From the NCBI RefSeq assembly GCF_040537815.1, contig NZ_JBEWSZ010000001.1, forward strand, positions 4,836,001-4,900,000: 64,000 nt of DNA, in the 5' to 3' direction. Source of the stretch: Mesorhizobium shangrilense. GTDB taxonomy: Bacteria > Pseudomonadota > Alphaproteobacteria > Rhizobiales > Rhizobiaceae. This document shows positions 9,967 through 18,540 of the stretch, piece by piece. Position 1 is the stretch's first letter. Each line of letters starts with the position of its first letter. Below the pieces are notes generated by a model that was given only the letters and a program-made list of their open reading frames with translations, was not told where the DNA came from and ran no database searches. Both the position numbers and the translations under genes were made by a program.

Positions 9967-10341
9967 TTAGCGGTCGAATACCAGCCGCGAATAGCCGAGG
10001 AATGACAGTGTCATGGCAGCCAGCGACGCGACCGCGAGCGCGGCCAGCGGCGGAGCCGCCGGGAGTGCGAGCAGGATGGCCGAATAGACGAGATAGTTGA
10101 CGATGCTGGTGGCGATGCCGACGCCGCCATAGCGCGCGCCTTCCCGTGCGATGCCGCGGCTCGATGGCTGGAAGGTCAGATGCCGGTTGATCGACCAGGT
10201 GACGCACAAGGCGAAGCCGATCGACAGGATGCGGGCGAGGAAAGGCCCGTATGGCGTAACGTCCAGCAGCAACCACAGTGCCACCGCATCGGCGACGAAG
10301 CCGATGCCGCCGGCGAAAATGAAACGAACGATGCGTTTCAT
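9967..10341 (-). CDS. GtrA-like four-helix membrane protein
   Basis: A 124-residue protein with four predicted membrane helices and the GtrA-family layout ([20 protein letters not shown] at the start, NRHLTFQ after the second helix, [10 protein letters not shown] at the end). GtrA-like proteins are proposed flippases or partners for polyprenyl-linked sugars in envelope glycan modification. It lies 9 bases downstream of the GT2 gene in the same direction, so the pair probably acts together. An upstream in-frame TTG at 10347 is a possible alternative start. Confidence 0.88.
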   Translation of the reverse strand: MKRIVRFIFAGGIGFVADAVALWLLLDVTPYGPFLARILSIGFALCVTWSINRHLTFQPSSRGIAREGARYGGVGIATSIVNYLVYSAILLALPAAPPLAALAVASLAAMTLSFLGYSRLVFDR

Positions 10342-10350
10342 GATCAATCG

Positions 10351-11361
10351 TCAGGCCGCGCGGGGCGTCTTGCCGTGCGGGGTCTTGAGCGTTTCAGGCT
10401 CGCCCGCGCGCTCGCGGCGCTCGACACGGCCCGACGGCATCGACAGATAGAAGATACGCTTCTGCTCGGCCCGGCCGCGCGACACGGAATCGAGGATCAG
10501 CCCGGTCACCGCCGCCAGCATGGAGAGCAGCAGCAACGCGACGGACAGCACCCAGGTCGGCATGCGCGGAACAAGGCCGGTCTCGACGAATTCGATCAGC
10601 ACCGGCGCCATCAGGAACAGGCTGGCTCCGAGGAAGAATACCGAAAAGGCGCCGAAGAAGCGCAGCGGCTGCGTCTCCTTCACCAGCATGGCGAACATCC
10701 ACAGGATCTTGGCGCCGTCACGATAGGTCGACAGTTTCGAGGACGACCCTTCCGGACGGCGGCCATAGTCGAGCGCGATCTCGCTGACCGGCAGTTTGAG
10801 CTGCGAGGCATGGACCGACATCTCGGTCTCGATCTCGAAGCCGCCGGACACGGCGGGGAAGCTCTTTACGAAACGCCTTGTGAAAACGCGATAGCCGGAG
10901 AAGATGTCGGTGAAATCGGTGCCGAACAGCCGCTTGTAGAGGCTGTTGAAGATACGGTTGCCGAAGGCATGGCCGGTCCTGCCGGCATCGTCGGTGACGC
11001 CGCGCCTGGTGCCGACCACCATGTCGGAGCGTTCGGTCAGCAGCGTGTTGATCAGTTGCGGCGCGTCCTCGGGGGCGTAGGTGCCGTCGCCATCCGCCAT
11101 CAGATAGATGTCGGCATCGATATCGGCGAACATGCGGCGCACCACATTGCCCTTGCCCTGGCGCGCCTCGCGCACGACTATGGCGCCTGCGGCGCGAGCC
11201 CGCAGCGCGGTCAGATCCTTGGAATTGTTGTCGTAGACATAGATCTGCGCCGAAGGCAGCGTTTCACGAAACCGCCTGACCACCTCGGCGATCGTCAGCT
11301 CCTCATTGTAGCAGGGCAAGAGCACGGCGATGGAAGGTTCACAACGAACTTCTTGCGGCAT
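10351..11361 (-). CDS. family 2 glycosyltransferase with C-terminal membrane helices
   Basis: About 336 residues. The GT-A fold begins IAVLLPCYNEELTIAEVV and has the acidic metal/nucleotide site ADGDGTY near residue 90, as in polyprenyl-phosphate sugar transferases. Two hydrophobic helices near the C-terminus (around FFGAFSVFFLGASLFL and WVLSVALLLLSMLAA) would hold it in the inner membrane. The ATG at 11361 has GGAG at a good distance; an ATG at 11367 is too close to it. Coupled to GtrA, it probably makes a lipid-linked sugar that the nearby STT3-like GT-C protein could use, but this is inference. Confidence 0.88.
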   Translation of the reverse strand: MPQEVRCEPSIAVLLPCYNEELTIAEVVRRFRETLPSAQIYVYDNNSKDLTALRARAAGAIVVREARQGKGNVVRRMFADIDADIYLMADGDGTYAPEDAPQLINTLLTERSDMVVGTRRGVTDDAGRTGHAFGNRIFNSLYKRLFGTDFTDIFSGYRVFTRRFVKSFPAVSGGFEIETEMSVHASQLKLPVSEIALDYGRRPEGSSSKLSTYRDGAKILWMFAMLVKETQPLRFFGAFSVFFLGASLFLMAPVLIEFVETGLVPRMPTWVLSVALLLLSMLAAVTGLILDSVSRGRAEQKRIFYLSMPSGRVERRERAGEPETLKTPHGKTPRAA

Positions 11362-11396
11362 TTTCATCTCCGGCGCCTTGCCTGACGATATGGTGG

Positions 11397-11641
11397 CGCT
11401 GAGAGCCAGCCCGTTCAGGCGGCTTTACTATTTATTGAAGCCGTTAAGGCCAGGTTAGGACCGGTCTACATTCCTCCAAAGGTCATGAGAATGAGTGGCC
11501 AAGGACCGCGCTTCCACCTGGAAGTTCGATCTCGTGCTGGCGCCGCTTGCCGCGCCGGCAGCCTTGCCGCCAGCGTCTCGTGACGAAGAACCCGTACCGT
11601 CGTTTGAACATCGAGGTTGGTTCAAGCTGCAAGGAAGCTGA
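11397..11641 (+). pseudogene. degenerate copy of the promoter and 5' end of the gene at 13407
   Basis: Bases 11397-11580 match 13314-13500 closely: the shared block GGCGGCTTTACTATTTATTG, then CATTCCTCCAAAGGTCATGA, then CTGGAAGTTCGATCTCGTGC, which encodes WKFDLVL. The copy is frameshifted around the start codon. Only a 48-codon frame from GTG 11495 remains, reading AKDRASTWKFDLVLAPLAAP before unrelated sequence and a stop at 11641. The rest of the stretch between GT2 and the acyltransferase (11362-11704) holds no other gene I can support. Confidence 0.75.
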
Positions 11642-11704
11642 CAGACTTGGTGCGATTCCCATTCGAAGGCGGTTCTCAGGCGCCTCTCAGCCGCTCTGAG
11701 GACG

Positions 11705-12838
11705 CTACTTGGGTGCGGCAACGGCCGTACCGAAGCCGACCGTGACGGGATCAGCAGTTGCCTGCCGATTGCCCACATATCGTACACGCAGTTGAAGGAA
11801 CGGCGCTTCGACGCATGTGTAGCTGAGGTAGCCGATCGGGATGGTCGCCAGGAAGCACAGGCCGGACCAGAGGCACGCCACGTAGAAATTGCTTATGCTC
11901 ATAATTCTGGTGTTGATGAACTCAGCCAACTGCATGACGAAAAACAGGTGCAGCAGATAGATTGAATAACTATAAGACCCGGCCTTCTCCATGATCTTGA
12001 GCGGAAGGCTCGCTCGCTTCTGCGAAAAACTCGTATCGTAGTATGCGATCCCAAACGAATACGCTGCCGCCTCGATGGTCGGCAAGATGATCCATATCCA
12101 GTGCGGCGACGGATAACGCACCAGTTGATAAAATCCGCCGGCGGCATCGAACCACCAGAAGAACCCCGAAAATGCCGCCAGAACAGCCATCGCCAGCCAG
12201 TGCCGGTCCTTCGCATAGGCGCGAACCTGGAAGGCGAAGATGCCGGCCAAGAACTGGTCTCCATGTCCAATGATGGTCCAGGCGGCTACAGACTGCGCCT
12301 GGCCGATTTGCTCGTACAGCGCGACCCGCAGCAAGATGGCTGCCGCAATGAACAGCAGGGGAGCGAACACGAACCGCCTGGATGCCATCAGCAGGAACGG
12401 AAGCAGTATATAGAAGTGGGCTTCTACGGTTATGGACCAGCCGCCATTCGGAAGGATGGGAAGAACAAGCCCCTCACCGACCCCCGTGAAATATTCGCCC
12501 AAGGGTTGTCCAGCCATGTATCTCCGGCAAGCCTCGATACATATCACGGCCAAAAGCAGCGGAAGCAGTCTTAGCGCCCTGTTGGCAAAAAAGGGCAGAT
12601 ACCGGATCTGCTTTCCATCAAGGAGCTTGGCAAACAGGTAGCCGGAAAGCGCCATGAACAATGAAACGCCGGTATGCCCTTCATCCAGAAGGCTGAACAC
12701 GGGAAAAGCCGGTACGAAGCCATAAGGTACAGGCCCCTCAGGGGACTGGTGGAGAAAATGCCAGGTGAAGACCAGAAAAATCGCCAGGCCGCGAATATGA
12801 TCAAGCGCCGGGTAATGTTCTCCAGTCGAGGATTTCAT
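11705..12838 (-). CDS. acyltransferase 3 family integral membrane protein
   Basis: A 377-residue protein with about ten hydrophobic segments. The N-terminal HYPALDHIRGLAIFLVFTWH resembles the OafA/NodX/ExoZ family start (the RG...H region). GVSLFMALSGYLFAKLL and GGWSITVEAHFYILLP are further hallmark segments. These proteins O-acylate (often O-acetylate) extracytoplasmic sugars of LPS, exopolysaccharide or Nod factors. Its codon use looks less GC-rich than its neighbours. Duplicated DNA brackets it at 11397-11580 and 13314-13500, suggesting that it arrived by insertion into the glycan locus. Confidence 0.9.
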   Translation of the reverse strand: MKSSTGEHYPALDHIRGLAIFLVFTWHFLHQSPEGPVPYGFVPAFPVFSLLDEGHTGVSLFMALSGYLFAKLLDGKQIRYLPFFANRALRLLPLLLAVICIEACRRYMAGQPLGEYFTGVGEGLVLPILPNGGWSITVEAHFYILLPFLLMASRRFVFAPLLFIAAAILLRVALYEQIGQAQSVAAWTIIGHGDQFLAGIFAFQVRAYAKDRHWLAMAVLAAFSGFFWWFDAAGGFYQLVRYPSPHWIWIILPTIEAAAYSFGIAYYDTSFSQKRASLPLKIMEKAGSYSYSIYLLHLFFVMQLAEFINTRIMSISNFYVACLWSGLCFLATIPIGYLSYTCVEAPFLQLRVRYVGNRQATADPVTVGFGTAVAAPK

Positions 12839-13406
12839 GATTCAGACCACGGATCCCGCGTTTTGCGCAATCGTTCCACAGACCTTGCACGACCAATCTC
12901 TGCGTCAGAATTATTTTCAATTCATTAAACGCAGAAAGTCGGGGCTCCGGCACATACTCCTCTAAACTTGGGCATCGCCGATGTGTGCGTCCCGCAAACT
13001 TCTGCCCCATGTGCGGTAGACCCGGGGTCCTCGTTCCGGGCAGGGCCGCGTGTGGAGTGCTGATGTTACCGAGCTGCGGCGGGATCGTCGAAAACGGATG
13101 AACCAGGAGGCGTTCCACAGTCACTACCGAGATTGCCCTACTGCCGCCGATAAGAACCTCAACGACGAAGTCCGCTGGATCGTTGTCGTTCAGCACTATT
13201 CGACGGGAAACTCCGTCGGCGAGAACGACCGTGAAGCTGCGGTTGTACCGCTGGCCCTCTTTGTTGGACGGGTGAACGCAGTCAAGTAACCGCTGACGTT
13301 CATCCGGTTCAGGACTGAAAGCCAGCCTCGCCAAGGCGGCTTTACTATTTATTGAAGCCGACAAGGCTAGGCTAGGACCGGTCGACATTCCTCCAAAGGT
13401 CATGAA
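12839..13406. other. intergenic stretch, no gene identified
   Basis: The 568 bases between the acyltransferase and the STT3-like gene include, at 13314-13406, the intact version of the duplicated promoter block. The minus strand is open through most of 12860-13310 and has one protein-like run (VVEVLIGG, VERLLVHPF), but no start, ribosome-binding site or recognised domain. It could be a decayed gene. I do not call a CDS here. Confidence 0.5.
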
Positions 13407-15200
13407 ATGGGCACAGCCAAGGACGGCGCCTGGAAGTTCGATCTCGTGCTGGCGCTGCTCGCCGCTCTGGTGGCCGTTGCCGTCAGCGCCTATGCGGGTT
13501 TCCCGCAATTGGCCAACGCCCATGGCGACAATGACAGCCTGCTGCAGCTGGTCCAGGTGCGCGACCTGCTGGCCGGCCAGGGCTGGTTCGACATGCACCA
13601 GTACAGGATGGGCCCGGAAGGCGGCTTCATCATGCACTGGTCGCGGCTGCTCGACGCGCCGCTTGCCCTTGCCATTCTGGGCACCTCCGCACTGACCGGC
13701 AACATGGCCCTGGCCGAGAGGATCGTGCAAGTGGCCTGGCCGGCCCTGCAATTCTGGCTTTCGGTGTTCTTCATCATTCGCGCGGCGCGCAATTTCGCCG
13801 GAGAGCGCGCCGTCGTGCCCGCCATCGTCGTCGGTGGCGCGGCGCTCTATTATCTGGGGATCTTTTCGCCGGGCTCTCTCGACCACCACAATATCCAGCT
13901 GATGCTGACGCTTGCGAGCCTCAGCTTGCTGCTCGACGCACCGACCCGCAGATGGGCGGCCATGCCTTCCGGGATTTGCGCGGCGCTGACCATGGCCATC
14001 GGCATGGAGAGCGCGCCTTATGCCGGCGCCCTCGGCGTCCTCGTCGCCATGCTCTTCCTCACCGGCGGAACGGGGGAGCGGCTGATCGCCCACGATTTCG
14101 GCATTGGCTTTGCCGGCGTTTGCGCCGTCGTCTTCGCCACCACCGTGCCGGTGTCCGCATGGAGCCAGGCGCAATGCGACACATTCTCGGTCGTGCAGTT
14201 CGCGGCCGCCGCGATCGGCGGCGCCGGCCTGGCGGCCATTGCCACGATCGATGCCATGAACCGCACGCTCCAGCGGCGGGTGATGTCGCTCGGCTTGCTT
14301 GCCCTGGCGCTGGGCGCGGTCGTCGTGGTGCTGTTTCCGCAATGCCTGGCCATGCCCTACGCAAATCTCGACCCACGCATCAAGACGCTGTGGCTCGACC
14401 ACATCGACGAGGCGCAGTCGCTGTACAAACTCATATTCGAGAATCCGGCGCGGGTGGCGGCGCGTTATGCAACGCCGCTGCTGGCGATCATCCTGATGGC
14501 GCTGCGGCTGCGCGGTGGCGGCTGGCGCAGGCAGGACAGCATTGTCGGCGCGCTGCTCGTCGTCGCCTTCATCGTCAGCACCTGGGAGGTGCGGGCGTCG
14601 ACATTCTCGATCGCCTTCGCGGTCATCCCGCTTTCCGCCTGGATCGCGAAATGGCGCCAGCGGGCGGAAACCAGTTCCTCGCGCGGCGTGGCCTTGAAGA
14701 TGGCCGCTGTCTGGCTGGTGTCGGTGAATGCCGTCTGGACGGGCGCCGCAGCCGCCGCCTCGCTTGCGTTCGAAGCCGACAAGCCGGTGGCCGACCATGG
14801 CGACGTTGACGCGACCTGCGAGAGCAAGGCCACCTTCACCATGCTAGGCCAGCAGCCACAAACCACGGTGCTGGCGATTTCCAATCTTGGATCGCCCATC
14901 CTGGCCTACACGCAAAACCGTGTTTTCGCCGGGCCCTATCATCGCAACATCGCGGGAAATCTCCTGGCGCTCGACGCCTTCATGGGATCGACCGCGGCCG
15001 CCAGGACGATCGCCAGGGATCACCGCGTCGGCCTCGTCGCGGTGTGCCGCGGCAACCCGGAAACCAGGCTTCTCGCCTCCAAGGCACCGGAGGGCTTTCT
15101 TGCCGGGCTTGCGGGCGGCAACGTGCCGGAATGGCTCGAACCGATCGCGCAAACGCAGGGTAGCCAGCTCGAACTCTATCGCGTGCGGCCAGGCAGTTGA
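13407..15200 (+). CDS. STT3/PMT-like GT-C membrane glycosyltransferase (putative)
   Basis: A 597-residue protein with about ten to twelve hydrophobic segments. The first external loop carries HGDNDSLLQ near residue 41, an acidic site placed as in GT-C enzymes. It is followed by HWSRLLDAPLA and, near residue 157, GSLDHHNIQLML, reminiscent of the DHH region of STT3-type proteins. The C-terminal third is a soluble periplasmic domain. GT-C enzymes use polyprenyl-linked sugars, matching the nearby GT2 and GtrA genes. The sequence supports the family but not the acceptor. A degenerate copy of its promoter and first codons lies at 11397-11580. Confidence 0.72.
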   Translation: MGTAKDGAWKFDLVLALLAALVAVAVSAYAGFPQLANAHGDNDSLLQLVQVRDLLAGQGWFDMHQYRMGPEGGFIMHWSRLLDAPLALAILGTSALTGNMALAERIVQVAWPALQFWLSVFFIIRAARNFAGERAVVPAIVVGGAALYYLGIFSPGSLDHHNIQLMLTLASLSLLLDAPTRRWAAMPSGICAALTMAIGMESAPYAGALGVLVAMLFLTGGTGERLIAHDFGIGFAGVCAVVFATTVPVSAWSQAQCDTFSVVQFAAAAIGGAGLAAIATIDAMNRTLQRRVMSLGLLALALGAVVVVLFPQCLAMPYANLDPRIKTLWLDHIDEAQSLYKLIFENPARVAARYATPLLAIILMALRLRGGGWRRQDSIVGALLVVAFIVSTWEVRASTFSIAFAVIPLSAWIAKWRQRAETSSSRGVALKMAAVWLVSVNAVWTGAAAAASLAFEADKPVADHGDVDATCESKATFTMLGQQPQTTVLAISNLGSPILAYTQNRVFAGPYHRNIAGNLLALDAFMGSTAAARTIARDHRVGLVAVCRGNPETRLLASKAPEGFLAGLAGGNVPEWLEPIAQTQGSQLELYRVRPGS

Positions 15201-15326
15201 GCAAGTATTTTTCAGCTGTTCGGGCCAATCTACATTGCCCTGAGAAAACTCGACTTCGGGATACGTTTCCTAAAGGGTTTGCTGCCAGTCTGGAAATAAA
15301 TTCCGAGTTCTAAAACAGGGACACCG

Positions 15327-16676
15327 ATGCAAACGTCGTTTGGCACCGGTCAGGCAAACAGGGAGACAACGGATCTGGCGTTCACTGATCCGTTGACCGG
15401 GCTTGGCAATCATCGTCGATTCTTCGACAAGGTCGACCGTCTGATCAGCGATCGGGCCGACGACCCGGCGCCTTTCACCGTCGGCATTCTCGACCTGGAC
15501 GGCTTCAAGCCGATCAACGACCTGTTCGGGCACAAGGCCGGCGACGACATCCTGATCCAGGTGGCGATGCGGCTGCGCGCCTCGATGGACGGCTACTCCA
15601 CGGTCTGCCGCATCGGTGCCGACGAGTTCGCCTTTCTCTATCCGATGGTGTTCAGCGAGGAAGCTGCGGCCGAGAAATCCCGCATGCTGATCGAGATCCT
15701 GTCGGCGCCCTATGATGTCGGCGAACGCACGGCAAGGCTCTCGGCCTCGGTCGGCTGCTCGCTGTTCTATTCGGGCGACGAGACGACCGAAATCCTCGTC
15801 AACAAGGCCGAGACGGCGCTTTACCACGCCAAGCGTTCGGGACGCGGTCGGGTGGTCGTCTACACCCGCGAAATGGAAGAGGCGGCCAAGCGCGTCACCC
15901 GCATCGAACAGGCCTTGCGCCGCGCCGTCTCGGCCGGCGAGGTAGAGCCACATTTCCAGCCCATCGTCGACCTGAACACGCGCCGCACCGTCGGTTTCGA
16001 GACGCTGGCGCGCTGGACCGACCGCGACCTCGGCTCGGTGCCGCCGACGGTGTTCATTCCCATCGCCGAGGAGCGCGGCATCATCGGCCCACTGTCGCAG
16101 CTGGTGCTGCGCAAGGCCACTGAGGCAGCCAGGAGCTGGCCCAAGGACCTGTTCCTGTCCTTCAACCTGTCGCCGTCGCAGCTCGTCGACCAGAACACCG
16201 GCCTGCACATACTGGCGATCCTCGACCGCACCGGCTTCGACCCGCGCCGGCTGGAAATCGAGATCACCGAGACCGGCCTGATGAACGATCCGGCCTCGGC
16301 CGAGAAGATCGTCGAGGATCTGCGCCGCGTCGGCATCCGCGTGTCGCTCGACGATTTCGGTACTGGGCAGTCCTCGCTTGGCCGTTTGCGCGAATTCCAT
16401 TTCGACAAGCTCAAGATCGACCGCGCCTTCGTCTCCTCCATTCTCGACGACCGTCCGTCGGAACACATCATCCGGGCGATCCTTGCCATGTGCGAGGGGC
16501 TTGGCATGGACGTCGTCGCCGAAGGCATCGAGCAGGAGGCGCAGGCCGACCGGCTCGTCCAGTTCGGCTGCGCCGGCGGGCAGGGTTACCTGTTCGGCAG
16601 GCCGGTCGACGCCGACGCGACGCTCGGCTACCTGCGCGATTCGTTCCGCGGCGCCCTGCACGCCAAGGCGATCTGA
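15327..16676 (+). CDS. GGDEF-EAL domain protein, cytoplasmic, degenerate GGDEF
   Basis: A 449-residue protein with almost no sequence before the GGDEF domain (DPLTGLGNHRRF begins about residue 20), so it has no sensor or membrane domain. The cyclase signature is RIGADEF instead of GGDEF. The EAL domain keeps catalytic positions: FETLARW (ETL for EAL), NLSPSQL, EITETGLM, DDFGTGQSSL, LKIDRAFV and AEGIEQE. It is therefore more likely a cyclic-di-GMP phosphodiesterase whose GGDEF domain is regulatory or weak. It is monocistronic and followed by the galactose operon. Confidence 0.92.
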   Translation: MQTSFGTGQANRETTDLAFTDPLTGLGNHRRFFDKVDRLISDRADDPAPFTVGILDLDGFKPINDLFGHKAGDDILIQVAMRLRASMDGYSTVCRIGADEFAFLYPMVFSEEAAAEKSRMLIEILSAPYDVGERTARLSASVGCSLFYSGDETTEILVNKAETALYHAKRSGRGRVVVYTREMEEAAKRVTRIEQALRRAVSAGEVEPHFQPIVDLNTRRTVGFETLARWTDRDLGSVPPTVFIPIAEERGIIGPLSQLVLRKATEAARSWPKDLFLSFNLSPSQLVDQNTGLHILAILDRTGFDPRRLEIEITETGLMNDPASAEKIVEDLRRVGIRVSLDDFGTGQSSLGRLREFHFDKLKIDRAFVSSILDDRPSEHIIRAILAMCEGLGMDVVAEGIEQEAQADRLVQFGCAGGQGYLFGRPVDADATLGYLRDSFRGALHAKAI

Positions 16677-16728
16677 GCCACCGATCCGCGATCTGTCCGG
16701 AAGCACATTGAGCTCGCGCTGAGCCGCG

Positions 16729-16747
16729 ATGTCTTTTTGTCAGACAT
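16729..16747. promoter_or_regulatory. inverted repeat upstream of the galactose operon
   Basis: ATGTCT and AGACAT are perfect inverted arms separated by 7 bases, and TGTCAGACA forms a second overlapping palindrome. It sits 82 bases before the SDR start in a 155-base gap, a plausible operator position. No regulator gene is adjacent to test it against. Confidence 0.35.
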
Positions 16748-16831
16748 AAGCAAAACGAATCTGCTTTTCGCCCTTGCCCGCCGGACGTGTCTGGCTAGGA
16801 TGCGCGCCGGTCCGGCTTGGAGAAACAGATC

Positions 16832-17599
16832 ATGATGCCATCGGCGCATTTTGCCGACCTCGAAGGCGCTTCGGTGCTGATCACCGGCGGCGGTTCGGGC
16901 ATTGGCGCGGCCTTGACCGAGAGCTTTGTGCGCCAGGGCGCCAATGTCGCCTTCATCGACATCGCCGACGGCCCCAGCCAGGTGCTTGCCGACCGCATCG
17001 AGAAAGAGCTCCGACGGCGGCCCCTCTATCTCAAGACCGACCTGCGCGACATCGAAGCCTTGCGCGCCTCCGCGGCCAGCGCGGCCGAAGCGCATGGCGA
17101 CGTCACCGTGCTGATCAACAACGCCGCAGTCGACGATCGGCATGCCGTGGAAGACGTCACGGTGGAATTCTGGGACAACAACCAGGCGATCAATCTGCGG
17201 CCGCACTTCTTCACCGCGCAGGCGGTGGCGCCGGGCATGAAGCGGGCAGGCGGCGGTTCGATCATCAATTTCACCTCGACATCCTATCTGATCAACCATC
17301 CGGACATGCCCTCCTATACCGCCGCCAAGGCGGCGATCGTCGGCCTGACCAAGGGTCTGGCCGGAAAGCTTGGAAGCGACGGCATCCGCGTCAACGCGGT
17401 CGCCCCCGGCTGGGTCATCACCGAGCGACAAAGAGATCTCTGGGTGACCGAGCAGGCTCTCGCCGCCCATGTCGCCAAACAATGCATCAAGGAAGTGATG
17501 CGTCCCGATGACATGGTCGGGACGGCATTGTTCCTGGCGTCGGATGCTTCGCGCATGCTGACCGCGCAGATGCTGATCGTCGACGGGGGCTTCCTGTGA
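16832..17599 (+). CDS. SDR family dehydrogenase, probable galactose dehydrogenase
   Basis: A 255-residue classical short-chain dehydrogenase: TGGGSGIG cofactor loop near residue 18, NNAAV, and the catalytic YTAAK with upstream serine in STSYLIN. The start at 16832 follows TTGGAGAAACAGATC. The stop overlaps the kinase start (GTGA). As first gene of a kinase-aldolase-lactonase operon of the DeLey-Doudoroff route, it most likely oxidises a hexose such as D-galactose to its lactone with NAD(P). The exact sugar is inferred from context only; L-fucose- or arabinose-type substrates remain possible. Confidence 0.82.
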   Translation: MMPSAHFADLEGASVLITGGGSGIGAALTESFVRQGANVAFIDIADGPSQVLADRIEKELRRRPLYLKTDLRDIEALRASAASAAEAHGDVTVLINNAAVDDRHAVEDVTVEFWDNNQAINLRPHFFTAQAVAPGMKRAGGGSIINFTSTSYLINHPDMPSYTAAKAAIVGLTKGLAGKLGSDGIRVNAVAPGWVITERQRDLWVTEQALAAHVAKQCIKEVMRPDDMVGTALFLASDASRMLTAQMLIVDGGFL

Positions 17600-18540
17600 G
17601 CGAGGCAGCGGCCGTTGCAGTCGTTGACTGGGGCACGACCCGTCTCAGGGCCTGGCTGATCGACGAAACGGGAAAGGTCCTTGCCGAGCGCCGTGGCGAC
17701 GACGGGTTGATCACCGCGCAGCAAAAGGGGTTTTCGACCATTCTCGAAGGCCATCTGGCGGCCATGGGCGCGACGGCGCAACTGCCCGTCATCATCTGCG
17801 GCATGGCCGGCTCTCGCCAAGGCTGGCTGGAGGCGCCCTATGTAACCGTGCCGTCGCCGCTCAGTGCCATTCTCGCGGGTGCTGCGCGGGTTCCCGGCCA
17901 GGAACGCGACATCCGCATCGTGCCTGGTCTCGCCCAGCGCCTGGCCGACGCACCGGACGTCATGCGTGGCGAGGAAACGCAGCTCGCGGGCGCTGGTTTG
18001 CCGGCAAAGGGTCGCCATGTCGTCTGCATGCCGGGCACTCATTCCAAATGGGTTGTGATCGAGGATGGCGGCGTCGCCGGCTTCTGCACCTGGCCGACCG
18101 GCGAACTGTTTTCGGTGCTGGCTGGCCATTCGATCCTGCGTCACTCGCTGGGCGAGCATCCAGAGCCGGTCACGGCCGAAAACCCATTCTTCCGACGCTG
18201 GTGCGAGACGGCGTTGAGCGAAGGCGGCGACGTCACCTCAAAACTGTTCTCGATCCGCGCCGCCGGCCTGCTTCAGGACCTCAAGGCCGACGATGCGGCC
18301 GCTTGCCTGTCCGGCCTGCTGATCGGCGGCGAGATCGCCTCGGCGAGACGCCGCTATGGAGATGCATCCGCATCCGTCGTGCTGATCGCTTCCGGCGCGC
18401 TGGCGTCGCTTTACGGGGAAGCGCTTGGCCTTGCCGGGCTTGCGGTCAGGACCGTCGACGCGGACGAAGCCGTGCGCGCCGGCCTTATCGAAGCGGCACG
18501 AGAGAATGGCATGATCGCCAGAACCGGAGTTGCCCGATGA
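17596..18540 (+). CDS. dgoK: 2-dehydro-3-deoxygalactonokinase
   Basis: A 314-residue DgoK-family sugar kinase. The N-terminal phosphate loop VVDWGTTRLRAWLIDE and the internal MPGTHSKWVVIEDG are family hallmarks. It phosphorylates 2-keto-3-deoxygalactonate at C6. It starts with GTG overlapping the SDR stop by four bases and ends in an ATGA overlap with dgoA, so translation is coupled. Length is normal (about 300 residues). Confidence 0.92.
   Translation: MSEAAAVAVVDWGTTRLRAWLIDETGKVLAERRGDDGLITAQQKGFSTILEGHLAAMGATAQLPVIICGMAGSRQGWLEAPYVTVPSPLSAILAGAARVPGQERDIRIVPGLAQRLADAPDVMRGEETQLAGAGLPAKGRHVVCMPGTHSKWVVIEDGGVAGFCTWPTGELFSVLAGHSILRHSLGEHPEPVTAENPFFRRWCETALSEGGDVTSKLFSIRAAGLLQDLKADDAAACLSGLLIGGEIASARRRYGDASASVVLIASGALASLYGEALGLAGLAVRTVDADEAVRAGLIEAARENGMIARTGVAR

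Noticed and set aside
10180..11385. 401-codon frame antisense to gtrA and the GT2 gene
   Set aside because: Composition is typical of antisense translation and it crosses two real genes and their gap.
11455..11787. Minus-strand 110-codon frame beside the acyltransferase
   Set aside because: It overlaps the acyltransferase 3' end and the duplicated promoter block, and shows no protein-like features.
12801..14798. 665-codon minus-strand frame over the STT3-like gene and its upstream gap
   Set aside because: Most of it is antisense to a membrane protein with clear helices. Only the 12860-13310 part is kept as a weak finding.
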